From Sabellastarte sp. h YS-2021 (Eukaryota; Annelida; Polychaeta; Sabellida; Sabellidae), in contig OZ024931.1 of the NCBI GenBank assembly GCA_964017235.1, positions 118,989,530 through 119,053,529 of the forward strand: a stretch of DNA of 64,000 bases, given 5' to 3'. Positions 21,901 through 35,054 of this stretch are shown here, in pieces. The notes beneath the pieces were generated by a model that made no database searches, had not been told where the DNA came from, and saw only the letters and a list, made by a program, of their open reading frames with translations. The position numbers and the translations under genes are program-made. How positions within the stretch are numbered: the stretch's first letter is position 1; each line of letters starts with the position of its first letter.

Positions 21901-24426
21901 ATACCAGTTAAGGGCACTGCCGTTTGGACTGTCCACAGCCCCCATGGAATTCACTGTGATAGCAAAAGAGGTGAAACTGATGGCCATACACAAGGGTATA
22001 AGGATCCACCAGTACCTAGACGACTGGTTGGTGAGAGCCAAGTCCCACCAAGTCTGTCTCCAGCATACACAGGATCTAGTAAAAATATGTCATCAACTGG
22101 GTTGGCTGGTGAATTTAGACAAATCAGAGCTGGAGCCCAAACAAGTCTTCGATTTTGTAGGCTACCAGTTCGACCTCAAGTCCGGTCGGGTCCGACCCAC
22201 ACCGGACCGGTGGCAGAACCTTCAAAAAAAAATAATGACACTGCTATCCCTTCTGGCTTGTCCGGTCCGGCAATTCATGTCCTTAATAGGTCTGCTGACA
22301 GCCACAGAAAAGCAAGTTCACCTCCATAGACTGCATATGAGACCCATTCAGTGGCATCTCAAAAACAACTGGAGGGTACCAACGTCTCTAGAAAAAGTGA
22401 TCCCTATTCTATCACTGCACCCCCACCTACAGTGTGTGGTGGCTCGAGGAAGACAAGGTTCTTCGAGGTCAACCGTTACACCCAATAAAGCATGCTCTGC
22501 AGATTTTTACAGAGGCATCAAAAGAAGGGTGGGCGCTCACTTAAACAAGCACACTGCAAGAGGAATCTGATCCCTTCCAGAAAGCAAGTTGCATATAAAT
22601 TATCTAGAAGTCCAAGCAGTATTTCTAGCCTTAAAAGAGTTTCAGGACCTCTGTTCAGACAAGATAGTTCTTGTAGCAACCGACAACACCACACTTGTGT
22701 CATACATAACAAGGAAGGAGCCATGAGGTCGGGCCCACTTTGTGCCCTGCTATGGAGGATCGTGACCTGGTGTACCAGAAAACAAGTGACTTTCAAAGCC
22801 CGACATATTCCAGGCCGGCTGAACATGGTAGCAGACAAGCTATCCAGGCTAGGCCAGACCATCCAAACAGAGTGGTCTCTGCTTCCAGAGATCTTCCATT
22901 CAATATGCAGCAGGTGGCACCGGCCCCAAATAGACCTATTTGCCACGAGGTTCAACAACAAGTTGCTTCTGTTTGTGTCACCGGTACCAGATCCCCTGGC
23001 CACAGCAGTGGATGCACTCCATGGGAGGATCTTGACGCATATGCCTTCCCACCAGTGGCCATATTGGGCAAACTGATGGAGAATTTGCAGGACTCCCCAT
23101 GCAAGAGAATCATGCTGATTGCTCCGGGGTGGCCCAACATGCCTTGGTTATGGGATCTAGTGGCCATGTCTAGCCAAGTCCCACTGAGCCTGCCCAATCT
23201 GTTGACACAGCCCTTCAATCAGATCCCTCACAGAAATCTGACAAATCTGAATCTCCATGCATGGCTCCTAGAGCCACAGCAATCAAGGAGTAGGGCAGAT
23301 CAGTCTATGAGGCAAAGTGGAATCCCCTCCTGGAACCTCTCCCTGGTTTTACACCGGTTGACAAAGGCTCTATTTGAACCAATTAAAGAGGCCTCTTTGA
23401 AGCATTTGACCTTCAAAACTCTTTTCCTCTTAGCCCTTGGGTCAGGCAAGCATAGAAGTGAGATACATGCTTGGCAGAACAAAAACATTAGACACCAATC
23501 AAAGGTGTCCCTGTACCCATCACCCGGCTTTCTTTCCAAGAATCACCTGGCCAAAGAGGGTCCAGACAGTGTGGTCCCAGTGGTTATACCAGCCCTGGCC
23601 CCAACTCTGGATAGGCCCCTCAAGTATGACAGGTCCCACTGTCTGGTCAGAGCATTGCACTACTATTTGGACAGGACCTCAGACCTCAGGCAGAATAAGG
23701 AGTTAGTTTTTGTCTCCTTTAAGAAAGGTTGTGACAAAGACATCTGGCCTGCCACTATCTCCTGATGGATCAGGCAGACAGTGATCCTATGTTATGAGAT
23801 CTCTGACCAGGAGGCCCACACTTTACGTCAGGTTAAAGCCCATGATGTCAGGGCCTTTGCTGCTTCTAAGGTCTTCCAGTTGGGAGTCTCCTGAGAGCAA
23901 ATCTTATCAGCCTGCCACTGGAAGTCACATAATACCTTCACGCAATTTTACCTGAAGGATGTGGCCAGGGCTGACTCAGAACTGTACCACCTGGGACCTG
24001 CAGTGGCTGCTCAGCAGATCCACCAGTAGCCCAAGGTATAGAGGAGATTTGTACATATGTAAATAGTTTGTACATAGTTTTAAAAAAAACCCCTTCTTAT
24101 GGGACTGAACTCATCCCTCTCTTCCTCTACTTCAGAGCAAGTCTGTTTAAAAGGGGGGGGGGGGGGGGGGGGTAAAAAGGTTTTCCTGACCTCAAGGTTG
24201 ACCCAGGCCTGGAGAAAATTTGTTAGCTTGTTTATGAGTTCACTCAAGTCCCTAGAAACTTACCCGCCGACCAAGCAGTAGTTATTCAGCAATTGTCTAT
24301 TGGATAGGATGTATTAACGCAATGGACACACAAGACCCTACCAAACCGGCCCCGCTATCAGCTTACTAGGGCCATAGTAGGTTTAGACAACGAAAAAGAT
24401 GCTATGATGTCACACTGTCTAGACGC
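18905..24426 (+). mobile_element. DIRS-type tyrosine-recombinase retrotransposon, degraded fossil copy A
   Basis: Parts in order: left terminal repeat (18905-19085); a gag-like region (about 19209-21200) with a Cys-rich start and a Ser/Thr-rich middle; a reverse transcriptase and RNase H region (about 21581-23003) with a YLDD catalytic motif; a tyrosine-recombinase region (about 23040-24030); a run of 20 G (24153-24172); and an internal complementary region with a shortened right end (24290-24426). The sequence at 24290-24317 is the inverted complement of 18905-18931, and about 24390-24425 complements about 19050-19083, as DIRS elements are known to carry. The element is broken, with several breaks, and its right end is incomplete. 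Divergence between the complementary ends suggests moderate age. No activity is expected. Confidence 0.85.
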
Positions 24427-24559
24427 AATAGAGGTTTTCTCAATAAATGGGAAAACGGAAGTCTCACTCCATTTGGCAAAATTTCTTTAATAAAGACCAC
24501 TATTTTATCAAAGTTTGTTCATCTATTTTAATCCTTGTCAAGCCCAAAATGCTACCTAG

Positions 24560-25745
24560 ATGAAATAACATTATTTACATGTTTTGTGAGATAAAAAAAA
24601 CAGACAAAATTAAAAGGAAATTGCTGTGCAGCAGTTATTTAAAGGGAGGGTTAAAAATGGTGAACATATATAACTTTGTAAAGTCTCTAAAAGTGGCTTG
24701 GACAAGACAACTGGTTATGGGACACAACCAACAGTGTTTTAAACTATTTGGAAACCATTACGGTAATACTTTTGTTGAGTGTATATCAAAAGTTGGGGGT
24801 GAATGGTATACCACAAAAGAAAGAATTACATATATCTCAAATGTATTTTGGCTTGAAGTATTTGAAAGTTGGAAATTCTTATGCATATTGCAAAAGGTAA
24901 AAACAAATTCAAATATCTTTCAGTCACGTATTTGGTATAATACTGATATTTCCGCAAAACCTCTGTATTTCAAAAAGTGCTACAACATGGAATTATCCAA
25001 GTAGGGGATGTTATTGATTCTGATGGCTGCTTAATAATAAGAGAAAACCTGCATTTAAATTACAATTTACATTTAAAAGTTGTGTGAAAAAAAATTCTTG
25101 AGAAGCATAAAAAGGTAATGATTTTCAAAAGCAGAGGCCAAACCTGGTATTTCATGCAAAAATTTTGTATAAATCAAATCATGGATGTAGAGACTTTTAT
25201 CAAAGTTTTATAAATTTGAGTGTTGAAATTCCTGTATACATGATAAAATGACAAGACTTAGTTCATGATTCCCTTGAATCTTGGCGACCGATTTTTATGT
25301 CATGCTTTAGTTGTATTAAAGATGATGGACTTCTTTGGTTCCAGTATAAGGTCATCTTCAACATTTTAGGTACCCGAGACTATTTGTATAAACTAAAAAT
25401 TTCTGATACTAATAAATATTTCTTCTGTAATGAAGAGACTGAAAGTATAAGACATATGTTTTCACAATGTCCAAAGGTTTGGGAATTATGAAAGAGCTTA
25501 AAACAGTGGATTTTGAATATATTTTATATCTCTATAGAGATATGTGTGCTTTAATTTTAGGGTACACCAATCAATTTTTTTTTTTTTTTTCAACTCCGGA
25601 AGGATATCAAATTGATCTATGATGAACAGAAACAACTTACAGCTATAAGTTTTACTGTTGACAAATTTGATGCTATGTGGTCTAAATGGAAAACCCTTTC
25701 AGAGATCCTGCATGATGGTATTTCATTTTTTTCAAGGGTATAAAT
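24560..25745 (+). mobile_element. LINE 3' remnant (Tx1/L1-like), 5'-truncated
   Basis: The longest open stretch (24579-25004, 141 codons) has GGLKMVNIYNFVKSLKVAW, typical of the region after the reverse transcriptase in Tx1/L1-type LINEs. The open stretch at 25297-25491 carries YKLKISDTNKYFFC...ETESIRHMFSQCPKVW, the zinc-binding (zf-RVT-like) C-terminal domain with its Cys/His pattern. Between them the frame is interrupted. The reverse transcriptase and endonuclease parts are absent, consistent with 5' truncation. It lies just after the DIRS copy. Clade assignment is by motif memory only. Confidence 0.7.
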
Positions 25746-25959
25746 TACAATTCTAGCAAAGTCATTGTTATATTTCAAAATTTGTATAACCACCACTGTT
25801 TAGTGACCTGTAATGTGTTAAAGCTCTAAATGCATCAGTGTTTTGTAGCTTTGAAATAATACAAGTAACCAGAAAATATTTTCAAGCATACTTATTTATG
25901 ATAGTCCGCTTCAGTCTGGCTATAAGTCTTGACACTTGACAGAGACTCCCATTGTTCTA

Positions 25960-26055
25960 TGTTGAAAATGAGGCCCACCGCTCTTTGACACGTGACTCAT
26001 CTGTGGGGTTCCACTAGGGTCAGTTCTAGGTCCACTTTTGGTTTTCCTTAACCCC
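25960..26055 (+). mobile_element. Small non-LTR reverse transcriptase fragment
   Basis: A stretch at about 26005-26055 translates as CGVPLGSVLGPLLVFLN, the conserved GVPQGSVLGP block of Jockey/CR1-type LINE reverse transcriptases. Sequence before it is interrupted. Too short to classify further. Confidence 0.55.
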
Positions 26056-26164
26056 ACAGTGCTCTGAACAAGGTAATTGAAAGACACTGGTATTCCACTT
26101 TAGTATTGAACTCGTTTCTTCTCAAGTAAATATCATCCTGTGTCCCCACATTTTTTATTAGAAC

Positions 26165-27545
26165 TGTGTTTCCACTGGCTGGACCGGTCCAATACTGTTC
26201 ATTCGCCAGGTGGCACATCGTACTTCCTTCCTGTCTGGACAGTGACGCCATCACTTCTTTTACATTTGGCATGTGTATTGTGCAGATGGATTATTTTGCC
26301 AGATTTTAAAGTTTGAATATTTGTGGATTATTGCAAGTTTGTAACTGTATTTTACTTCTACGGATATTTGTCAATGTATAGAACAACATGGCGTCTCCAG
26401 GACAGAAAGGAGGCGGTTGTGGCCATCTTATGGCAGGATAGGATTTGATAAACACAGTTTCTGCGCAAGATGCCATGACAAAGGTAAGGGCCCAGACCCT
26501 TTTGTTGTAAATATTGTAATATTGTAACTTCTGCAATGTGTTAACTAGTGACCAACGCTTACAGTTGTCCACCCCTTGTTACAAGCTTAAAATGAAAAAC
26601 GTGAATCCAAGAAATCTGATAAAACTGACACTTCATCCAAAGCTATGGACTCAGTTCCTCCCTCATGGAATGGGCATTAGTGTCGGTAGTGGAGGCAGTG
26701 GATGGCCAGGGGATGTTACAGTCTCCTGGTTCGAGTTCTAGTAAGGAAAAGCGGAAGAAAATCACTTCTGGGGACAAGTCTAAGTTGCCAGCTTCAAAGC
26801 TAGCCAAGTCGACCACAGACAAGCCTGCCAAGTCAGTCTCTGATAGCAGGTCGGCCAAGTCTTCAGCTGGTGCCAGGATCGATGAACTGGACCAGAAATG
26901 ATCTGACAGATTCAACAGACTGAAGGCTTTACTATGGGCAAGAACTTTGGATAAACCAGGTCCGACCTTTCAGACTGTCAAGGTCATGTTAACGCACACC
27001 CCAGCAGTTGGCTCTGTAAAGGCAACCGATCCCTTTTCAAGCCGGCCGACCGACCTCAGTCTACCAAGCTTACCATCCAGCACCCTCAGCTTTGTCTGGT
27101 ACCGACCCTCCTGCTCTGCAGAAACAGGCCACCAGCAAATTGACACGGGACTGACCTCAGAAACTGGACTGACCAACTACAGATTTGTCTGGCACCGACT
27201 CTCCTGCTTCACAACAACAGGTTACCAGCAAATCGACCACTGAACCGGCCGGAAGACGATGGACACTGACTCTGATAGCGACATGTCGGACCAACCAGAG
27301 CTAAGTATTTTGGTTGAAGAGAGTGTCTGACCAGGATCTAGATGTCACTGCTACAGACCCTGACCAGACCCTCTCTGAGGAACAAACCTACAGAGAAACT
27401 ATGAGGGGAATCTGGTCGTATATGGGTTGGTCACACGTCCCTGATATGGACACTACCACTTCAACAGCAGAGGACAATCCATTTGCAGGTCCAAGGCTAC
27501 AGCCAGCCGATAAAGTGTCAGTCAAAATGGCCACTGATGAATGAC
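26165..27545 (+). mobile_element. DIRS-type remnant, fossil copy B (5' part only)
   Basis: About 26170-26300 matches the left end of copy A (the segment around GCCAGGTGGC.CATCGTAC). Following regions match parts of the gag-like region: the Cys-rich start near 26395, the Ser/Lys-rich middle near 26740-26900, and the EEQTYRETMRGI block near 27378. RT, RNase H and recombinase parts are missing. It is more decayed than copy A, with many breaks, and so probably older. Confidence 0.75.
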
Positions 27546-27559
27546 AAATTGAGTAAACT

Positions 27560-28610
27560 TAACCTCACTTTGGTGGAAGGATGACTTTGCTGCCACTTAG
27601 CTTGATGGGACACTTGAAGTGTGACAGAGGATTAAGGGGGGACAGGATGGGTAGACACGGGAGACAAAAGCCGCCAATGGGGGGGGGGGGGGGGGGGCTA
27701 TATCTACTGTTGTGACAAGTTGTGACTCAATGCTTTATGGAGCTCCTGTTGCATAATTTCTTTGTACCTTACATTATTTCTAAAACTTACTTCAGTGCCC
27801 ACATGGAGCCATCTTGAAGAACCGTCACTCCCCATTAGAGGGGGAGCTGTAAGACAGAACAAAAAGTGTAAAGTTTTGCCCAAGCAATTTGGTCAGAGTT
27901 TTACCAATGATGTTCCTACTACCTGGAATGAAAGGAGAAAGGAACTCAAATTGCATTTATTTGCCATTGCCTATGCCTTTCCACCATAGTTTCTGACGTA
28001 CTGGGTAATGTCCATTGCTATGCCCATGAACTTATGAATTTGAAAATGGCTAATGGTTGGTGCACCTTACAGTCTGCCTGAATGCAGAGAATACCCGTAC
28101 AACCGTAAAGGGATGTGGGGTAAAAATTAAAAGAAAAAAAAACATACATAGGAAGGCTTCATTTTCATATCTGAATGCTTGTGTTTTGACTTTCTTGTTT
28201 TTGTATATTCATTTTTTTTCTGATTATTCAATATATATTTTTTTTCTTATATTTTTACGTTGGGAGGCCTGATTGTGTTAATTTCAGGAATTTTTATGTT
28301 GGGGCCTTTCAATGCCCCATCTTGGGATTTTCTATGGGTTTGCAAATATCTGGGGATTTGCAACATTTACTGTGCAAAACGAGCTTTACAGGTGACCTGG
28401 ATATGAGTCCTAAAAGAGAACTCTGAATCAAATAACACAATGATGACTTAATGAAATTGAGTCTTTATCAAAGAAATATATTGTGAACGGAGATAATGAA
28501 GAAGTATTTGACATTTTAAGCAACCTTAAATTACAATGATAATGCATTAGACGATCTGTTTAAATAGATCCTATTTCTTCATCAGCCAATCTTTCATCTC
28601 TATAAGAAAT
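27560..28610. other. Unassigned, with a G-run and a reversed family A head
   Basis: There is a run of 19 G at 27679-27697. About 28095-28122 reads AAAGGGATGTGGGGTAAAA, close to the reverse complement of the family A start, so an eroded minus-strand family A end lies here. No gene was found. 28140-28610 is AT-rich with poly(T) tracts. Confidence 0.45.
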
Positions 28611-28619
28611 TTTAGAAAA

Positions 28620-31430
28620 CTAGACCAAGGACACATCTGTGGCCAGATGTATCCACTGGAAAAGTATAGTCTTCCCTGTGCAATACTGAGAGAGCACACC
28701 AACATCCGAGAAAATCTCTTCAGGTTTAAAGGTCAAATGAAACCCAACAAAAAGATCCGTAACAAATAATTTTCTGTCTCACTTTCCAAACCTCTAGTGC
28801 CAGTACATAAATGAGATATACGGGATTTTCATTATGAGAACCTTGACTGATCTAGAAGCAGTGATAAAAGTTGTTTTCACATTTCAAACCCCTAGAACCA
28901 ATAACAAGACAGATATGTATAAGGTAATTATGGATAATCATTTCACCTCGATGTAGGGGTCAAAGGTCAATATTAACAATATTAAGGGAGATATAAGGCA
29001 TTTTAATGAGATAAGGCCTATTTGACCTTGAAGCAGGGTCAACGGTCAAATGTGACCTTTCAAAATGAACCGTAGCCAGAGTTGTTTTCACATCCCAAAC
29101 CCCCACAATCCACTACACGGAGTACTTTTAAACTCTGTAGATGACCTAGAATAAAGAGGCTTAAGGTCCGATATCTCTATGCATCTAGGGGACATATATA
29201 TGTTTGTTACAATTATCACCCATAAAGAGATTCAACATTGTACAGGTGAGAACCAATCAGCACAAAAAGTTTAATTCTTATAAAAGGAATGCTCTTGCCA
29301 GCCATCTTATTTTTTCATAATGTTTTCATAATTTTTTCCAGACAGGGTTTTTTGTAATAAGGAACATATCTTATAATTGCTTTTAAAAGAATAGGTATGA
29401 CAGAGTTGTAACCATTATCTCTCTACACACTGTGATTACAGCTGTGTAATGAAGCGTATCCATATTCACATATAAAGGATCTGTTTTGTTATTTGGGTTT
29501 GTCCAAATTTACCTTTAAAATTAGTTAAAATTATATATTGACAATTCACCATTCACAATTATATATTGAAATTTCACCATCATTTCCCAGTGAAGTTATC
29601 CAGAATCATGTGTAGATAATTGGATAGTCTTGCATATACACAGGGTTTATATTTTAATTGATAAAAAAAAACACTTAAACATGCTAGCTTATACATCAAG
29701 ATACTACTTAGACAGTGTCAATATCACCAAAGAAATTGATGCTCCATGTGTATTTTAAGAGTTTATGTCAATTTTTGATAAGGTGTTTGATAACTGCTAA
29801 CCGCAATCCCTTTTTTACTTATCTGACTGCACAAGTTCATCACATATCCAAACCTGGTCCCTTGATACACATATAAAATGAACAAGGAATGGTAGCCTTG
29901 CTAAATGCTCCAGTTTCAATATGATTAGGGGAAGTTTATATACAGTCTAGCATACAAGTGACTCTGGGAGCATCAGATTTGATGCTCAGCCTCTTTTCTT
30001 TGAATTGGCTTTTTATTACCCCTAGCAGCATGCACCAATTATCTTGCATAAACAGAAGGATCTGGACCCTATACCCAAGGTTGTCAGGATTGGTGTCAGT
30101 TTCTTGATAAGCTGTGTGTACTCCAAGGACCCACATAAAGACATTGCACATGTTTCACCCAAATATATTTATATGCCAGACCAAAGTCAAGGGGATATTC
30201 TTGATTCAGGTCGGTTGCGCCGCCACCGCCGCTGTAGAGATTTCCTTGTATATGTAATGAAACTTGGTACATTTGTCAAGGATGGTCTAAGAGAGATCCC
30301 TATTTTTAAGTGACCTTAAACTCTCCATATTAAAGAAGTTATGACCACCTTAAAGTTTTAAAAGATTTATTCCCCAGTTCACAAATGGTGCAATAGCATT
30401 TTTGAGTGCAATTAGATCTTGTAGGGTAGTAACAACCTTAATTGGAACTTTCAAAAAATAAATCATTGGAAGTTTTGACAGTTCTCAAAATAAAAGTTTT
30501 TTTTTCTCATAAACTTGTGGGATAAGGTGTTTCTCAAGTAGGTTTTGGCCCTGTTGGATATTATAAAGTCTATGTATGGAAGAATAGCAAAACTTTATTT
30601 TCTAATTGCTAACTGGTACAAAATCGTTCAAATATTTGCTCAATCTTGGTCCAATCACTCCTAAAATCTAATTAGCTTTAGATTTTGATGGCATTAACAT
30701 GTATGCAAAATCACACCTTATAGTATTAAATAGTTTTTGCAACAATGAGTGAATGAACCATAAAAATTTTCTTTTTGATCATGTGACCTTGACAAAGGTT
30801 AAACGTAAGTATTGGTTGGAAATCTTGTACTTCATATGTTTGCAAATGATATTGCATAAATTAACTACAAACAAACATGAGTCTTAATTAAGTGTATTTG
30901 AAAAGGAGACACTTGTTGGTGTCACCCTATATTCGGACAGCCTACGCCACCAATGCAGTCACCGCCATAATATTTTGTAAGTTGAATATCTCCTTTAATA
31001 TAAGGCCTATGAAAAAGATTTTGCAGTTAAAATTTATAGGTGTGGGAAAATTTTTGAGAGGTACAAATTTGACCTTTGACCTTTATCAAGGTCACATGAT
31101 CGAAAAAGTTTTTTGTGCATTATATTCACCAGATTTTCTCAGGAACTGCTTACTAAGGATCCACAAAATTTGGCAAGTGCTTTCCTAACATCGAGATCTA
31201 GCTGCCAGTCAATAGGTTGGTTTCACATTGCAGACCTCTAGGACTAATAATAAGCAAGTTATAAGCACTTTTAAGTTTGACTGTCCTTGTTTGACCTTGA
31301 AGTTGGTGCCCAAAGTCAAATCTAACCAATTAGAAAATTCCCGGCAAATGATTTCCTGTAAGTTGGATTCACATTGCAAACCTCCAGGGCCAATAATAAG
31401 CGAGTCATAATCATTTAATATGATATTCTC
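28620..31430. repeat. Degenerate repeat tract with TGACCT-type units
   Basis: Diverged units of the 115-bp type (CACATTTCAAACCCCTAGAACCAATAA and relatives) lie near 28790-29110 and 31200-31400, largely as reverse complements of those at 14200-14760. A GTTGCGCCGCCACCGCC stretch near 30212 resembles the family E head. A tandem hexamer pair (TTTGACCTTTGACCTTTATC) lies near 31068. No coding gene is supported. The 29.4-30.0 kb part holds nothing recognisable. Confidence 0.5.
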
Positions 31431-31589
31431 TTACAAATGCTGTTTTTCCACACCAGCATACTGTGAAGACAGAGCTGTCTTGTGAGCATTATATATCCTG
31501 GCTTATACAAATGTTTTGTGAGTACCAAATAATCGTGTACTTGTTGGAAAAAGGTGATGTCCAAATTTGAGCCTTAAATAAGGCTATAG

Positions 31590-32519
31590 TATTGGACGCA
31601 TCGCTGAAATTTGGGAGAGAAGTAAATACATGTAAATAGAAGAAATAGTAAGTGACTGAAGGCAACTAAGTAAATAAAGTAACAACACATGAACTCTGGT
31701 AGTGCAGACGGTTCACGCAATCTCATGAATCTCGTGATACATTCTGTTCCATCCACATGGGGGCGGGGGGGGGGGGGGGGGCTTTCTGTTGGGAAAATCG
31801 TTCAGTAAAGGATTATCTACCCACTTATCTGACAGAATAGCCTGAATGGTAGACTTTCCTCAAGTCATTTTGTCTTAGGTGTTATACGAGGACTGAATGA
31901 CTTTTTTCAAGAATTTAGTGTTAGTATTTCAGACAAGCCTTTGTATTTTGTGTTCATCAGATGGACTCATAATGATTCCATGTATGTCAGATTTGGTGGA
32001 ATAAGAAATACAAAGACTCAGAGCAAGTCTATCTGAATGGCGTTTTCTCTATTACTAATGTAAAATAACACTGATAGAAGTGAAAATGTAAAAGAATATA
32101 AAAAATTCATAAACAAAAATTTGACCATGTTCAAAGAGTAATGTTTTATACTGCATTCGTCAGTTGGTTTATGAATCAACCATAACTAATCAATATTAAA
32201 ATAACTTGAACTATATTTCCAAGTGTAAAAATTTCTGCACTTTTTCCAATTGTTACAAACTAATGTTTATGTGGTAGCTTAATTTAAGATTTTCTCTCAG
32301 ATCATCAAGTTTTTTTCTCTCTCAGATTTTATCTCCTTAGATACTTAGTGGATGTACTACATCGGTTTATAACTGGTTTAGAAAGATTCAGGTACTACAA
32401 ATTGGTTCTGCTTGCTAAAGTCTATCCGCCTAAGCAACCCCCCTTGTCTCTGGTTAATCCAAACCCATAAAGGCTGAGGCTTTAGTCATCCCCTGCACTG
32501 TCCAGGTCGCCTTAGCAGC
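31590..32519. other. Unassigned AT-rich stretch with a G-run
   Basis: Apart from 17 consecutive G at 31765-31781, no feature is recognised. Confidence 0.4.
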
Positions 32520-33220
32520 AGTGGCTGCGGGCAAAAAGCTTGTGGATGTTCCACAGCCAAATCCATGCATGGATTTTCATCAAATTTTCAGGATGTGTTT
32601 ACTACAAGAGGCTTTTTTGCTTGTAAGATTTTTAGGGTGCCAAATGTTGCCATGGCCACACTTCAAATATTTTGGGGTCTTAAATGTTTTGGGTGTTACA
32701 CAACCTAAACCCATGCATGGGTTTTCATCAAATTTCCAGAATATATTTGCACCAAGAGGATCTAGAGTTGATTAGATTTTGGAGAGTATCTAGCAACACT
32801 TTTAAGATTTTTGGGTCTTACCGGTTTTGAGTGTTCCAGTACCCATGCATGGATTTTTACCAAATTCAGGATATGGTTACCCCAGGAGAATCTAGAGCTG
32901 ATTAGGTTTTGGGCAGTTTCTGGCAACAACTATTGCCATGGTAACGCTTAAAGATTTGGGGGTCTCAAAGGTTTGGGGTGTTACACAGCATGCATACATT
33001 TCATCGAATTTTCAGGTTATGTTTACTCCAAGAGGATCTAGAGCTGATTAGGTTTTGGAGGTATCTGGCAACAACTGTTGCCATGGCAGCACTTTTAAGA
33101 ATTTTGGGATCTTAAAGGTTTTTGGTGTTACACAGACAAAACTCGTGCCTAGATTTTCACCAATTTTTTCAGATATATTTACCTCAAGGTGATCTAGAGC
33201 TGATTAGGTTTTGGGGGTAT
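32520..33220 (+). repeat. Family F tandem units with X-box palindromes (left part)
   Basis: Units of about 150-165 bp carry CCATGCATGGATTTTCA, CAAGAGGATCTAGAGCTGAT and a TTGCCATGG palindrome (32646-32659, 32932-32945, 33077-33090). The array continues at 35055 after a LINE insertion. Confidence 0.75.
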
Positions 33221-35054
33221 AGAATAGAAACATTAAAATAATGCAAAATTGATACAACATCGTCTAATGTGCTCGAGGTCAAAAAGGGAAAGTTCAGGGA
33301 CATATCAGGTCGAGATCTAAATTAGCGCCCACCGGGGGCCCACCATCCATCCATTTTTGAACACAGGTAAGACACTTAGTGAGCTCAGTAAAACTGGAAT
33401 CAAAGTTCCTATGGTCAAGTGTTAGATGTATTTGGGTGTCATCAGCATACAGATGGTGGGTGACATTGAAACTGGAAATTATATTACTGAGGAGGGTAGT
33501 GTAAAGGGTAAAAAGGAGGGTGGATACAAATTTGCATCGGTTCTCCGATGCGTAGGTCTACTTTATGATATTGGTAATTGGAGTGACTAGGATGTCCGCA
33601 CACTCTGTGAAGTTGGCATTGGGCCCAGATCACATGATTTGGTAGGGGAAGAATTTAGGATTTTTAGGATATCATCCTTAGATACTGGCTCAAAGGAGGA
33701 TAGGGTGTTGTTGTTGCTTCTGATCTTGTAGTGGAGACAGGCACCGATGACTGTAGTGCAACTCTGATTTGATAATTTTGTCACTGAAAAAATGTTGAAA
33801 GGTATTGGCTAAATCAGTGGGACTGATGTGATCAGGTAGGATGATGGTTGAGGATTTATATAGAATTTTTTGAAAGTATTCCACAAAGCCTTGGGGTTAC
33901 CATTATTTTCAGCAATGACTGTGGAATAGTGTCTACATCTTGACTGTTCCAGTGGAAAATTGTAGCGGTTGACAGCAGCTCGATATCTACTCCGGTTGAT
34001 TGCAGAATTGTCACTGCACATACTTTCTCATATTTCTGCTTAAGACGCTTTACTAAGAGGATGTCTGTATTCACAAAACCTTTGTCAGGGTGCAATGGTG
34101 CCTCTTTCCTATTGGTTGGAGCATGCTTATCATGAATGTTGCACAGGGTATTAAAATACTGGTGACTGAGTAAACTGGATGTCGTGTGACGATGTTTGAT
34201 TAGATCAGAATTCAGGATGTCCTCTCTGAAGTCAGTAATATTTATCTTGCGAATTTTCCATGTATTAACCTGCCTGAATTTCCAGGGTTAGTTGATAGGT
34301 ATATTGACCAAAAATATGATGGCAAGATGGTCGGACAGCCCCCCTGTAACCTTCAGACAAACTGCCTGTGAGAAGGTGTCTTGCACATCTAATATATGAC
34401 TGTGGACATGGGTTGGGGAATCAATGGTTTGGGTAAATTTGTATTGGCAGAGGGAGTCATTGAATTTCTGCAACCAACTACCTTGTTTGTCCAGGTGCAG
34501 ATTTAAGTCACCCAATATTGTATTTTCACAACATGATAAAGCAGCACCCTCAACAGAGGAACTGAAATTCCCAATGAAATTGGCTTTGGAAACATTAGGA
34601 GGCCTATACACAGTGTGAAAAATAATGTCCTGGGAAATGCCCATGCACAGGTGAACAGATATGCTCTCAAAGGTCTTGAAACATGCTTGAGCTAAGACCT
34701 TGAAATCAATATCAACATGGATGAAAAACCCGACACCACCACCTCTTCCCTGATGGGGTGGAACATTAGTACATTTCTAACCCAGGGGAGTGACACTTGC
34801 TATAAAGCTGTCAGTGTCATCTGATCGAAGCCAGGTCTCAGTGACCGCAATGACATTAGACTTGTTGCTATTGTGAAGTCTGCAAAGGCAACAGACTTGT
34901 TTCTGATGGATCTGATATTAATCAGACTTCCAGTTAAAAGGCCAGTGTTAGGCCCAGGATTTATACTGGTATCCCCTGAGAGGATCAACAACAGGGATAC
35001 CCAAGGGCTGACATGTTTGAAGGAGTGTGTTACCCTATGAATATGTCCTTGTAA
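33221..35054 (-). mobile_element. L2/CR1-type LINE, internally deleted, inserted in family F array
   Basis: On the minus strand, from high to low coordinates: a start region with LLLILSGDTSINPGPN and NIRSIRNKS (about 35000-34870); an apurinic-type endonuclease region (about 34810-34288) with VYRPPN, ILGDLNLHLD and GGLSDHLAI; a linker (34095-33690); the first RT block, NSSPTKSCDLGPMPT (near 33630); and then, after a deletion that removes much of the RT, the catalytic block HHLYADDTQIHLTLD (about 33470-33420). A 7-bp GGGGTAT repeat at 33214-33220 and 35055-35061 is the likely target duplication, and the array unit is continuous if the LINE is removed. Several frames are interrupted. The clade is by motif; L2, CR1 and Jockey are hard to separate here. 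Confidence 0.85.
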
